64,000 nucleotides of DNA from Raphanus sativus (taxonomy: Eukaryota > Streptophyta > Magnoliopsida > Brassicales > Brassicaceae), in contig NC_079516.1 of NCBI RefSeq assembly GCF_000801105.2, positions 42,884,908 to 42,948,907 of the forward strand, given 5' to 3'. The notes under the pieces were generated by a model. The model saw nothing but the letters and a program-made list of their open reading frames with translations, was not told the origin of the DNA and made no database searches. Made by a program: the position numbers and the translations under genes. How positions within the stretch are numbered: position 1 is the first letter of the stretch; every line of letters begins with the position of its first letter. Below, piece by piece: positions 45,146-57,521 of the stretch.

Positions 45146-46078
45146 ATGACTATATATTATATCACTGAAATTTGTAATATTTTAGAAAACTTTATCCAAT
45201 TAAAATTGGTAAAGATAAAAATATATAAATTTTCGAAAAGAAAATAACTAAAAAGATATCCAAATATAGTTATATATATATATGTATATTAGCTAATAGT
45301 TATCTTTCTTCAATATAGTGAAATAGTTTTAGTTGGTTTTTATATGATTACAATTTTTTGGAAATTATTCTATGAAACATACACTATATTATTATTTACA
45401 AAATGATTTAAGAAACAAATTAACTCATTTATATTATAAAAATTACTAATGTGATACATATTAAAATATGTATAAATACATTAACTTTAAATTGTTAAAA
45501 ACAAAACTAAAACTAATGCCAAATAGCTTAAATAGACGGATTATTTTAGATTTATATTTTAATTTAACTATTAATTATAATACAAATCAAATTCTATTTG
45601 AAAATATGATATTTCATGAAATTAAAATATTATAAATAAACACTTACATAGCAAATTAAAGTAACTATTTATCGAAATAAAATATTATTATAGTACAAAT
45701 TAGTCAATAGCTTAACTGTAAATATTTTTTTGCCATTGTATCAACAATTACTCTTCACAAATCTAAAAAAAATGTATTTAACAATCCAACCTAAAACTTT
45801 TGCTTCATTTCATAAATTTAAGATTATTAATCTAAACTTCTACACATGTAATAAAACTAGAGAATGATAATTCTAATAAAATAAATAATATATAGTTATT
45901 CAAATAAAATCATAATAAACTTAAAATAGATAATGATGTAAAAGCTAACAATTTTATTAAGGGTATGATTGGTAAAATCAGAATAACTGAGAGTAAATCA
46001 AAATGAATGAATTGAAAGTAATAAATATATAAATTAGCTGAAACAGTAAGAAGGAATTAAAAGGTGGAAATGAACATA
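45146..46078. other. AT-rich intergenic DNA
   Basis: No supported gene. It may be the body of a Helitron if the 45001 motif is a true 5' end. Confidence 0.45.
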
Positions 46079-46326
46079 CTCCCTTTATTTTATAATAAGT
46101 GTCATTTCTCATATTTTTTTCTTTTTACACAAAAAGTGTCACTTTACAATTCTACTAAAATTATACTTACTTTCAGCTGAAAATTAATTAAAAACTGCAT
46201 TAATTTTATTTATCTCAAATACTATTGGTCAGAGAAGTGTAATTAATAACAATTTACATATATTTCTGTCACTTTCTTAATTTGTGTGAAAATGAAAAAG
46301 TGACACTTATCTAAAAACGAAGAGAG
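46079..46326. mobile_element. Stowaway-like MITE
   Basis: The 248-bp element begins CTCCCTTTATTTTATAATAA and continues GTGTCA. It ends with the inverted counterpart GTGACACTTATCTAAAAACG and AAGAGAG. TA flanks each side (46077-46078 and 46327-46328). It has no coding content. Confidence 0.7.
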
Positions 46327-46399
46327 TAATTTTTTCCTCCACAAAACCACAAGGAACAAAAGCAAAAGGGTTTTCTCTTTGTTAAATACCAATCATTTT

Positions 46400-46650
46400 G
46401 TTTTTAAATTAGTGTCACTTTGATATTTTTCACACAGATTGAGAAAATGACATAAATATTTGTAAGTTGTTATTAATTAGATCTCTCTGGCCAATAATAT
46501 TTGAGATAAACAAAATTATTTATAATATCAATGCAGTTTGCAATCAATTTTCAGCTGAAATAAATATAATTTGGATTGAAATTGTAAGTGGTATTTTTGT
46601 GTAACAAGAAAAAATGTTTGAATGACATTTATTATGTAACAGAATGAATA
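46400..46650. mobile_element. Degenerate Stowaway-like copy
   Basis: Adjacent to the previous MITE and similar to it in inverted orientation: TTAGTGTCACTTTGATATTTT on one side and GACATTTATTATGTAACAG on the other, with a shared ATTTTCAGCTGAAA core. The ends are too diverged to fix. Confidence 0.4.
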
Positions 46651-47087
46651 GTAGCTAGCATAAGACTATTAAAAAATATTAAATTTTGTTTCATCTGATT
46701 GGTAGAATTTATGCTGGAAGTGGAGTAAATGTTTTTCACCTATAATACTATTGTAAATTTCATCTGATCTAGTTGTGTTATTCATTCACGCCCTAAATAA
46801 TTTGTGTGTATAAAAACCTTCATCCCTTAAAAGTATTGATCGTACTAGCAAGAAGAATCAGGCATATGGACCTTTCTTATCCGTAAATGTAGTCTACTTG
46901 GATTAGACTATGCCCGTCTTAGTCTCAGTAATATGGTCCATCCAGTTAACCTGGGGCTTAAATGGTAACATGGGAACATAGGAACATGCGATACGCAACA
47001 AAAGGATTGAACGCCAAAAAACATGCTTTATCGGTAACATGAATACAAAAAATATTTATGATGTTTGCTAAAATAATTAAACTACTA

Positions 47088-47326
47088 CTCCCTCCGTTTC
47101 AATTTATTTGTCGTTCTAGACTTCGACACACAGATTAATAAAATATTTAATTTTGTATATTTACTAGATAAAAACATCATTACCAATACAACTAACCAGA
47201 TTTCAACCAATAGAAAAATAGAATAGATTAAAAAGTCAATAAATTTTGCATTGAAATCATAAAACGACACTTATTTTGAAACGAAAATTTTGCTCCAAAA
47301 CGACATATAATTCGAAACGGAGGGAG
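47088..47326. mobile_element. Stowaway-like MITE
   Basis: The 239-bp element starts CTCCCTCCGTTTCAATTTAT and ends TAATTCGAAACGGAGGGAG. TA target sites are at 47086-47087 and 47327-47328. It lies about 320 bp downstream of the PADRE gene's stop codon. Confidence 0.8.
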
Positions 47327-47645
47327 TATTTTTTTTATTAAACTAGTACTATAATCATCACTGATTCGAGTACAACTGCATTTAATCGATAAAACGTTGT
47401 GTATTGCATTGAATTTGGACCTTACCTTGTTTGAAGTAAAAGACGAGGATACAATTGTAACTTCCGTCCATAATCAGATGTTTTTTGTTCTGGTCTGAAA
47501 TTTGGGACAAATATCAACCAGTGATATGATAGTAAAGCACGTACAATCACATTTCCCACGTTTTAAAATGCAATATGCATCCCCTTAATGACAACATATT
47601 CACAAAACTAACCCTGCAATAATAACTAAATCTCCAGACTACCCT

Positions 47646-48140
47646 TCACTCTTCAATCATACTCAACTTGGCAGCATATTTCCTCCTCCCGCTACCACCA
47701 CCGCCTCGTCTTTTCCCGTTCCTCGTCTGGCCGTCGGATCTCACCGCCGCCACTCTCCGGGAAGAGAAGATAACCGGAGAGACACATTTCCGGCGACACC
47801 GACATTTATCTCGGCCGCAAGAATGACCGCTTCTCATAAGAGCAGAGCTAGCTTTAACAGCCAATGCAGCCATCTCCTCAGCTTTTAAAGACTGATGAAG
47901 CGAGCTGAGAGGTAAAGCAAAGTAAATCTGTCCAAGCTGAAGCTCCTCGTCGGCACTAGTGGTAGATACGACGTCGTCGAAATCCATATCATCTGAGTTA
48001 CAAATGAAACACATTGGATTCTTCTGTAGAACGTAACCAACTTTGACTGGAGTCGTGAACTCCATCATCCTCCCGTCTTGCAAGATAAGCTTCGCCGTCG
48101 CCACTTGTGTCGTCGACTCGTACGAGCTACATATACCCAT
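47646..48140 (-). CDS. PADRE (DUF4228) domain protein
   Basis: Single-exon gene for a 164-aa protein of the plant PADRE/DUF4228 family, probably orthologous to At2g23690; such genes often respond to pathogen and abiotic stress, with no defined biochemical activity. I chose the Met at 48140 because it gives the family N-terminus MGICSS, a plausible N-myristoylation site. An in-frame extension upstream to 48248 crosses the TATA region and is unlikely to be coding. The conserved core is AKLILQDGRMMEFTTPVKVG, then VLQKNPMCFICNSDDMDFDD. The C-terminal third is Arg/Gly/Ser-rich and probably disordered. No break is seen. Confidence 0.9.
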   Translation of the reverse strand: MGICSSYESTTQVATAKLILQDGRMMEFTTPVKVGYVLQKNPMCFICNSDDMDFDDVVSTTSADEELQLGQIYFALPLSSLHQSLKAEEMAALAVKASSALMRSGHSCGRDKCRCRRKCVSPVIFSSRRVAAVRSDGQTRNGKRRGGGGSGRRKYAAKLSMIEE

Positions 48141-48221
48141 TTTGGTTGGTAGACTGGCTGAGTCGACTCGGTATCCGGTGAAAAGGAATCGTTGGAGCTG
48201 ATGATGCGTAATGAGTTTGTG

Positions 48222-48240
48222 TGTATTATATATAAAAGGC
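48222..48240 (-). promoter_or_regulatory. TATA box of the PADRE gene
   Basis: On the minus strand this reads TTTTATATATAATA, about 85-95 bases before the MGICSS start codon. That spacing would leave a leader of roughly 55-65 bases. It is a position and motif match only. Confidence 0.55.
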
Positions 48241-48836
48241 CGTTCCACGTAGGATTCTGTCTTTTTGTGATAATGTTTTTGTTATCGAACTTTGAACGAC
48301 CAGTGGGGGCAATGACAGGCTGTGTATGAAAGTTGGGAGGATGACAGCTTTTGTTGAGACTAGTCGACCCTTCGTTTAAGGGTATAATTACAAGTTTTGG
48401 GGACTGTGCTTATGAATCAAACTTATCGATCAGTTTGACTTATGATGTCATTTCTCCATAAATAGATAACTATTAATGAATGTATAAAATTGACATTGAT
48501 CAGAGATGTGCTGAACATATAATGAAATTCAAAATAAATATGCTTTTTCTATTATTAATAGTATTCCGAACCTATGAAAAACTCAGACCAATCTTCATGT
48601 GAAGGTGCAATTTATGGATAGTATTATTTTTTCGGATATGCAAATATGCATAAACATAGGTGTTCAAGAATTTAGTTTTGCATAATAGATAGATCGAATC
48701 TGAAACGTATTAAAATCTCAAACCCTTTTCTTTAAAACTTGACCATAAGATCCTCTACAAGTAATATGTTTTTTCTGTAGAAGCATAATACGATAAAACG
48801 ATACACTCTGCAGTACGTGTATTTTATTAAAACATA
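48241..48836. other. PADRE gene promoter region and intergenic DNA
   Basis: No coding signal. The first 150 bases are less AT-rich, with purine-rich motifs, and probably hold upstream promoter elements of the minus-strand PADRE gene. Confidence 0.5.
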
Positions 48837-49091
48837 CTCCCTTCGTTTCTAAAAGATTTATGTTTTTGAAAAATATTCGTTTCAAAAAAATTATATTTTT
48901 GTGTTTTCAATACATTGATTAATGATAAATTGTACATTTGAAAAATATAATTGTATTTATTAAAATCTTATTGGTTAAAAATTATTGAGAATAGTTCATT
49001 AAGGAAAACAACGCATTGGTAATTATAATTTTATGTTTTTCTTAATAATTGTGAAAAACTTAGAAGATACATTTTTTAGAAACAGAGAGAA
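48837..49091. mobile_element. Stowaway-like MITE
   Basis: Starts CTCCCTTCGTTTCTAAAAGA and ends ATTTTTTAGAAACAGAGAGA plus A, with TA on both sides (48835-48836 and 49092-49093). 255 bp and AT-rich. Confidence 0.7.
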
Positions 49092-50037
49092 TAGTTACTG
49101 GTATTTTTTTAAAGTATTTTGGGTTGTTTACACAAAAGCAACTTTTTTTTTGTCAACTCCTTGTATTATTATTATTAATTAATGAAACCATTTGATTACA
49201 CATCCTTGGTTCTTTTTTTTCTAGCTTCTTTAACATATCAACATACATTAACTAATTTCTAGAGATCTAAATCGTTGTGCTTCGAAATCTCTAGAATCTC
49301 CGGCACCATAGAGGAAATCTCAGTGTTGCGGGCTGCTTTGATGCCTGAATCAAACCACAAACTGATTCAATTTATCTAACTTGTGAAGGCAATAAAAAAT
49401 ATCTCTTTTACCACTCTACAAGTAAAGAGCATATGAATATGGTATATATATATATATAATTATATTTTAAATATATTACATGTCATGATTCGGATTAAGA
49501 TACCTGAACCTAAAATTTCATTATCCAGATCTGCTGGATCCGGACTTCCCGGATATCCGTTTTTTCGGATCAGATCGGAACGGATACCGGATCGGATCGC
49601 AGGTTTTAAATCCCATGCCTCTAAGTTGTAGTACACAAAAGTATTTTACATCAAAAAGACAAAAATAAAAAATCATTTTTTACTCTATCGTATTTTGTAA
49701 GAAAACAAAGCCTTGTAAAGTATCCCAACAAGTATTTAATATTATAGTTTAAAATATTCAATAATATTGAAAATATTTATTTTTAATATTTGTTGAGATT
49801 TGCATGCCAAAAATGTTTTATCCATGTCGTTAAATAATAAACTTAACTATATAATTTCAAATTTTAAACAAAAATCTTTAAAAAATCATTTTAAAAAACT
49901 TAATGATGTTGTTTTAAATAAATTTTATATTTAATTATACCATTCAAACGGAAGATATATATTAGGAAGAAAAAATCAGTTTTGTGGTAACATTGACGAA
50001 AAGGGTGATATCATCAGCAACATCACCAGCAACGTAT
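49092..50037. other. Intergenic, with GGATC-rich repeat fragment
   Basis: No gene. At about 49530-49600 there is a cluster of GGATC/CGGAT motifs resembling the subterminal repeats of hAT-like elements seen again at 50.7 and 52.0 kb. No bounded element could be drawn. Confidence 0.45.
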
Positions 50038-50052
50038 AAAAGAATATTTTGT

Positions 50053-50426
50053 GTGGAAGCACCTTAGCCTAATGGTTAATATCTACAGGCTTCTACACTG
50101 AGGTCTGGGTTCGACTTCCAGACTATACAATTTATTGCAGATTTTCTCAAATCCAGGTTTCAAGTCCCGGAAAGAGCGCAATTTATTTGGCAATTATGCA
50201 GATTATGGAAGGAAAGATTACAGGCAACTATGCGATTATGGAAGGAATGATTACAAGAGATCTTCAACATGGTGGAAGTAAATCTGGTCAGGCGTGGATC
50301 TTCATAGGACGGCTCATATGATGCAGTTAGGCGTAGATCTTCATAAGACAGGTAGTATTATCGGTTGTCGAATCGTCTATGTAATGTTCCTAATAATTGT
50401 AATATAATAATAAATCAGCGTTAAAA
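50053..50426 (+). mobile_element. tRNA-related SINE
   Basis: An exact 15-bp duplication AAAAGAATATTTTGT flanks it (50038-50052 and 50427-50441), and the right end runs into an A-rich tail. Near the 5' end are RNA polymerase III promoter-like boxes: TAGCCTAATGG (A box, 50065) and GGTTCGACTTCC (B box, 50108), about 43 bp apart as in tRNA genes. The body contains two imperfect internal repeats (GATTATGGAAGGAA and GTAGATCTTCATA-type). It has no coding capacity. Confidence 0.75.
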
Positions 50427-50529
50427 AAAAGAATATTTTGTTGAAGACAAAAAATGTTTTATCATCTTATTCAATTGTTACTCGCACTATTGTCATTCTA
50501 CCCAAATACAGAGAAACTTATGGTTTTTT

Positions 50530-53171
50530 TTTATATTTCTGTTCCAACATTTTTGTTTGGTTCGAAAAATGCAGATCAAACTGAAATGCAGATCAAGCAG
50601 AACAAATGTAGATCATGCAGATCAAGCAGAACAAATGCAGATCAAATTAAATTAATAAATTTTTATATTTAAATAATTGTTAAATTTTAAAATGAAAAAA
50701 TATAACTTATTATAAATTAGGCTTGTGACTTAATATTCGAGATCCGTTATCCGATCTGGAATCAGCTCTGAAATGCTTCAAAAACCGGATATTTGGGATC
50801 CAGTTTCGGATAGTGATTTCACAGATCCGACGGATCCGGATCCGTTCTGGATACGGATCTGAATAATAAAATTTTAGGACAAGATATATCCAAACCTATT
50901 TATATTTTAATCTATATTTATATATTTTATATGTATATTATATCTAATTTTATATAATAAAATAACTAAAATGTTAGTTTTATTAAATTTCAATGATTTT
51001 CATTTTTAAATAAATAATTTGAAATATGCTAAATAAATGGTTAATTAGTTTATTTTTAATATAATTTTTAAACATAAAAAAATATGGATCTGAATATCAC
51101 GGGTATTTGAATTTTAATATGGATGTCCTAACCCCAAATATTTAGAAAATCTGAATCCAGATAGCAATTTTACGGACCATACGGATCCGAATATCCTAAA
51201 ATACCATGTATATCTGATCCGTTTTAGATCTATTATAAATAAGTAATAAATATCATGTTGAAAAATAAAAATAATTATCGCCATTTTAATAAATATAGTG
51301 AAATTTTAATTATTTGAAAATTCATCAAAATTATAAGGAAATTCATGTTTGTTCTTATTTGTTGTGTTTTTATTCTATTTTAGTTCTTTATTACCATTTG
51401 ATTCAACTACAGAATTAATATTTTTCAATTTTTATATATGTTATTGCATCAACAAAATTTTCATTTAAATTTTTAAAATATAAAAATGCATACATGTATA
51501 TGTAAAAAGAATATGTTTGTTGATATTAAGTAATTATAAGTAATCTCTAACATTAAATATATGCTGTTAAAATATAAATTATCAAATATGTATGCATAAA
51601 TTTATTAGGTTCTGTTACAAAAAGAAATGATAATAGCTTAAAAAAACTAAAGTTACTTTTGACCCAAAAAAAAAAAGAATCTACCCTTCCTATTGGGCAT
51701 CTGCAATCGACAGCTTCCTTCCCTCCTCTTTTACTCTACAGTCTAAAAAAATAACACATTTGTTATCTGCATGCAGTACATTAATTTTTTATTATTTCTT
51801 TTAGATCTGCTTTTTCTTTTGTGAATGGGAACAAATTGCAGTTCATCCTGCATGTCTTTTTGCTCTGCATCTCTCCTGTGTTTTTCCTGTTGTACATTCA
51901 TAGGCTTCGAATGGGCAACGCAGATCAAAAAATGCAGATCAAGCAGAACAAATGCAGATCATGCAGATCAAACAGAACAAATGCAGATCAAACTATTTCA
52001 ATAAAATAGTGAGTGTTCAGATCTTCGGGTCGGATTCGGAGCGGTTTTTCGGGTCACATAATAACAAAAATTGTTAATAAAAATATATTTTAACTAAATC
52101 ATATAATAAAATAGAGCAAAAAATATAGTTTTGGATATACATGTTTTTAAGTTAGGTATGAATCAGTTTTTATCGGGTCAGGTCTATTCGGATCGGTTCT
52201 TTTCGGATAAGGGTCTATTCAAATCTGTTTTTTCTGGTTCGGTTTCGGATCAGTTTTTTGAGTTGGTTCCGGATCGGGTTTTCGCGTCCATGTTAAAATT
52301 CTCAGACCTAATTAAATACTATCATTTTAATAAGTATAGTAAATTTTAAAATTATATAAAAATTCATCACAGCTACAAAAATTATAAAGAGTATTCTTGT
52401 TTTGTTCTTTTTTTTTGTATTTTTATTTGATTTTTGGTTCTTTCTTACCATTTAATTCAACTATAGAACTAATATTGTCAATTTTATATAAGTTATTGTA
52501 TCAACAAAATCTTTATTTATATTTTCAAAATATAAAATACATAAATGCATATGCAAGAACAAAAAATACGTTTGATATTTCATTGATATTAAGTAACTAT
52601 AAAATTACATGCAGTTAAATTATGAATTTTAAAATATGAAAGGATATGCATAAATTGATTTAATTAATTTATATGAAATTTTTATTACTTTTTTGAATAA
52701 ATAATACATGATTTTTATTGATCATATATTTTAAAAGGATACAAAATATTAGAATATAGCAGTTTATAAGACAAATATTAGTTATTAAAATTATATTACT
52801 TATACAAAGTATACATGTGTCATAATATATTTCAAAAGAATAAGTGAAGATTAACTAAGTACTAGTGAATATAATATCTAACTTATTTTTAATCAAAGAA
52901 ATAAAATATTATATTATTTATAGTTGATAGATTAAAAAACTACAAAAATTGTTTATTGGTCACCTGCATCATCACGAGCTCCCTCCTTCCCCCATTTGCT
53001 TGCAGTCCAAAATATCAACATAACAATAATCTGCATGCAGAACATTATTAATTTATTAATTATTTTTTGTTCTGCATTTAATTCATGAATGGAGATAAAT
53101 TGCAGTTTGTCCTGTATTATAATTTCTACTGCATTTCTCCAGCTTTTCTCCTGTCCAACATTCAAAGCCAT
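50530..53171. repeat. Diverged tandem array of about 1.2-kb units
   Basis: Two colinear units, about 50725-51992 and 52015-53171, share a GGATC/CGGAT-rich start, a middle AT-rich block (51380-51520 against 52430-52570, with CATTTGATTCAACTA / CATTTAATTCAACTA) and a distal block with CTGCATGCAG, then TTCTTT and ATTGCAGTT. The end of a third copy lies at 50530-50646. Copies 0 and 1 end in GCAGATCAAGCAGAACAAAT repeats. No long frame spans any unit, so these are probably related transposable elements in tandem. Confidence 0.6.
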
Positions 53172-54187
53172 AGCCTATGTACAGTATGATGATGATGGAA
53201 TGTGGGGATATGTATAAGTTGCATGATCTGAAATTTATTGCTTGATAGTAACATATAAGTAAATGAATAGAGACCATGCATTTTATATTATAAGTTGCAT
53301 TTTATGTCGAATAGACAAAGAGATTATTGGGTTTCATAAACTTTAAACAACGGTTTTGATTGGTCAAGAAGCAACCATATAAAATCATTAATATTATTTA
53401 AGTTCATTGTCGTGTATGTAGGGATGGGATCACCACTAGAACTAGGAGATCTATTCATTTGATCCGCTTGGATAGATATTCACGAGTATATCTTATATAT
53501 TAGAATAAAGGTTACAACGTTGATTTATGTAGTTTTTTTTAAAATAAATCTTAACTAGAAATCAGTTTTCATTTATTTATTATTAAAAATATGCTTAATA
53601 ATATGTCACATCTAAATTAACCATCAATTCCTACAAAACCGAATCTCTTAACAAATTGATATTTAAAATGTTATCTTATATATTAATATAGAAGTTATGA
53701 CGTATTTTTATGTTGATATTTTTATTTGGATCATCATTTAAAAAAACTTATTAGATATATTTTCCTAGTACTAAAATATTATAATATTTCTAATTACTTA
53801 AATAATAATATCTTTTAATTTAAAATATAAGTATCTATATAATATATAAGTAATCTCAAAATATATATTACTTATATAAAACAAATACCTCCAGATCTAG
53901 TTTCTATAATTATTTAGTAAATTAAATAGAGAAGTGATCTGCTTCATCAAGTCATCAACATTTATAAAACTAATTTGTTATAAACTTATTAACACCAAAA
54001 ACCTAGCTATCACTAAACATATAACATACATGCCTGATAATATATGATCTGTGTAAGATGTATACAAACTATTTATCTTAGAAATATGTGCAATTCTTAT
54101 GATCTTATCATAACTGTACATTTTTATTTGACACTGGAATATGAAGTAAACTAATCTATACGTAAAGTGAAGTAAATCACTGGTTGT
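53172..54187. other. AT-rich intergenic DNA
   Basis: Nothing I can support as a gene, RNA or bounded repeat. Confidence 0.5.
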
Positions 54188-54856
54188 TAAGACTGAACAT
54201 TTTATCCGTTAAATTTGATTCGATTCGTTATTCGTTTTGTTTTGATCCAAAAAATCTGAATATCCGTAAACTTTGAGGCAAAAACAAATACTAAAAATCA
54301 ATATCTGTTAAAATCAAAGTAAATCACAAATATTAAATTTTGGGAAATAAATATCCGATTTGATCTAACAAATATATAAATATATGTATATCTTGATTAT
54401 ATTTAAAGTTTAAATGTATAAAATTATATAATTATTATTTAAAATATGATTTGACAAATTCTATTCATATTATTATTACTTATATAAAAGTATTATATAA
54501 AAAGAAGAGAAAATATTTATGACAATTATATTTTTTCTTAAGTTTTGTGTTATTATAATTGTTAATTAAGTTTAGAAATTACAAAATATGTAGATTCATT
54601 ATTTATTTAAAAATTATCTTGTATACCATGCAAAAATATTTTACAAAACAAATTTGTATCAAAATTTTAAGATTATTTATATTAATCAAAACATATGTGA
54701 TATCCGTAAATATCCCTAAATATCTATTTATTTTTTGGTATTTTCCCGAATATCCGTATTTTTCCAAAGTAAATAAAAAAAAATTAAATATCTGTAACAT
54801 ATAAAATATATCATAAATACCTTAAAAATCGGATATTCGATCGGTATTCAAGCCTA
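54188..54856. mobile_element. Old hAT-like element
   Basis: Begins TAAGACTGAACATTTTATCC and ends GATCGGTATTCAAGCCTA, which are diverged inverted repeats. The 8-bp flanks CTGGTTGT and CGAGTTGT match at six positions. The ends carry ATCCG/CGGAT subterminal motifs. The interior has short AT-rich frames only. Confidence 0.5.
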
Positions 54857-55000
54857 CGAGTTGTAGCTAACGAACGTTGTTGTTTTTGAATCTGTCACAT
54901 TTAATTAGTTTTATCAAAACCGTAAAGTACACGAATTTAGGAATGTACACGCGGCTTTTGCATGACCAGAATTTAAACGAGAGAGCTAAATAAAAATAAT

Positions 55001-55528
55001 GGGAAAATCGCATAAAAAACCCTCAAAGTGTCACTTACTAGCACTTTAAACCTTGAAGTTTTTTCACTAACACTTTTAACCTTCAAATTGACATTTGTAT
55101 CATAAAAAACCTCCAAATAAAAAAATTGACCGGTTCAGTAGGTAATTTTTCAAAAATAATTATTTAATTAATAAAATAAACAAAATAAATAAATAAAAAT
55201 CCAAAAAATAAATAAAAATCGAAAAAATAAATAAAAATCGAAAAAAATAAATAAAAATTTTAATTTTTTTGATTTTTTTTTCATTTTTGTAAATTTTATT
55301 AGAATTTTCGATTTTATTTATTTTTTGGATTTTTATTTATTTATTTTGTTTATTTTATTAATTAAATAATTATTTTTGAAAAATTACCTGCTGAACCGGT
55401 CAATTTTTTTGATTTGGAAGTTTTTTATGATACAAATGTCACTTTGAAAGTTAAAAGTGTTAGTGAAAAAACTTCAAGGTTTAAAGTGCTAGTAAGTGAC
55501 ACTTTGAGGGTTTTTTATGCGATTTTCC
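55001..55528. mobile_element. Hairpin Mutator-type MITE
   Basis: The 528-bp element begins GGGAAAATCGCATAAAAAAC and ends with the reverse complement (GTTTTTTATGCGATTTTCC). An 11-bp duplication ATAAAAATAAT flanks it (54990-55000 and 55529-55539). The two arms, each about 250 bp, are inverted copies over almost their full length, so a transcript would form a long hairpin. The centre is made of repeated AAATAAATAAAAATC units. No coding function is seen. Confidence 0.8.
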
Positions 55529-55539
55529 ATAAAAATAAT

Positions 55540-56787
55540 ATGTGGCTTTCACGAGAACGACGGCGACAACAAAAATTGAGTGAATGGGACATATGACGTG
55601 GCTAAATCTGACATATGTCATAGTATTTAAGTACTGACGTGTTAAATCATTTTGACGTGTTAAATCATTTTGACGTGTCTCGTTCAAGAAGTGTGTCTCC
55701 TACCTGCCCGAACTGGACAAAGTTTGTTAAGTCTTTAATTGGTCAGTGATATCTCATCTCATATTATTGTTTATATTATCAAGATTTAAGTTACTAAAAA
55801 TGTGTTGTGGATAATATTATTTTGGAAAATTCTAACTTTACTACAGAATTGATATTATTTTTCAAATTATCTGTAAAATTAATTTTAAAATATTTAAATT
55901 TATGATGAAAAAACTAACTAACTTTATTAAATCGTTTATGAATGTTTGATAGTTATTCATAAGTTTAACTATACTCTTTAAATACTATACCATAAAAGAA
56001 ATAATCAATACATCCCAGAACTCAATAAACACCAGTCTATGATATTTCAAGCAGTCTTTTTTTATTTTTTTCTTATTTAGTTATAAGAGAATAAATCTCA
56101 GATGATAATATTTAAAAAGGTAAGTATATGAGAAAAAATGTGTTTGGTGTAATTTAAACTGATTTGGTCAGAACAATTTTTGCAGAACAAGCATAACATG
56201 TAGTAAATATGGTACAATATATACTTCCTTTTTAAAAATTGATAACACTAAAGTTATCATACATATCAAAAATTAAATTAAGAATACACTAGAATATATT
56301 ATTTTATAGTTATAAAATTATTTAATATTTATATTAAAATTAAGTACACATACATCATTTTAAAATTAATAACAAATAAAAATATTATTTTTAAATAAGT
56401 GTAAAAAGTTATAGATGTAAACATATTTCCCAATAATATAGGACAAAACAAATGTTGTTAGAGCAGACTAAACGATTTGGAAAGTTGACAAAAAAAACGA
56501 TTTGGAAATTAAGCTTAGATTACTTTGGAACCATTTGAATTTGGATGATTGAATGTTAATTTAACTGGGGTTGATAAACAATAACTATTTTTTGCATCGT
56601 ATTTAATCGCATTAATTAGTTCTGCACTTTCAATCAAATAAAGCTTAAGAATGGTGAGAATGGTGAGAACTGATGGGCACCTTTTCATGTTACTATTCAC
56701 TATTCAATGCATGCTCTGCTCTATATTGTTATGGTGGTGTAAAAAGAATCGATGGCTATTTTATGGAGTTTAAGTAATGGCTACTAA
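55540..56787. other. AT-rich intergenic DNA
   Basis: No supported gene. Two copies of GTTAAATCATTTTGACGTGT lie back to back at about 55640-55677, a small tandem repeat. Confidence 0.5.
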
Positions 56788-57521
56788 GGGCATCTCCAAT
56801 CCTACTCCATTTTCTACTCCAAACATCATTTTGGAATAAAATCCTCTCCAACCTCACTCTATTTCCAACTCCAAAATGGAGCAATGGCTAGGGCTACTCC
56901 ATTTATGGAGTAATCTTACACATTACTCCATTTTGGAGTTGAACTTTTTTTATTTATGAATTGGTCCTTTAAATCTTTAATGTTCTTATTTCTTACTTAA
57001 ATAACATTTTAAAATGATACAACAACGTAAAAAATAAGTTATTCTATTATTTAATAATTTAACATAAAATGTATAACATAATTAAATAACAAAATAATAT
57101 AAAATAAAATAACATAAAATAAGTGATTTAAATGTCCGATTTCAAAAAAATTGTTCGATTTAGAAATATCAAAGATAAAAAAACTCATTTTTCATTACGA
57201 AATGCATTAATTGATCATTTGTGGGAAAATATTTTAATGCTTATTATTGAACCAACTTATACATTATGTTTTATTCTATTTTTATGATTTTTGTACCTTT
57301 TAATAATAAATGTTTAATTTAAATAAATTATAATTTAAAGTATTTTTGCAAACATAAAATAGTTGGGGTTAATTAGTAAATTTTTATAAGTATAAGATAT
57401 TATTAACAATTATTAACTATTTCGGAGTAAAAATTGAGTAATACATTGAAATAAAACATCACTTCATTTTGGAGTTGCATCATTTTGGAGTAAAATTTGG
57501 AGTAATACATTGGAGATGCTC
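56788..57521. mobile_element. Tourist/Harbinger-like element
   Basis: Starts GGGCATCTCCAATCCTACTC and ends ATACATTGGAGATGCTC. The 3-bp flanks TAA and TGA nearly match (TWA-type). Multiple TTTGGAGT/ACTCCA motifs occur at both ends. At 734 bp it is too short for a transposase and none is seen. Confidence 0.65.
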
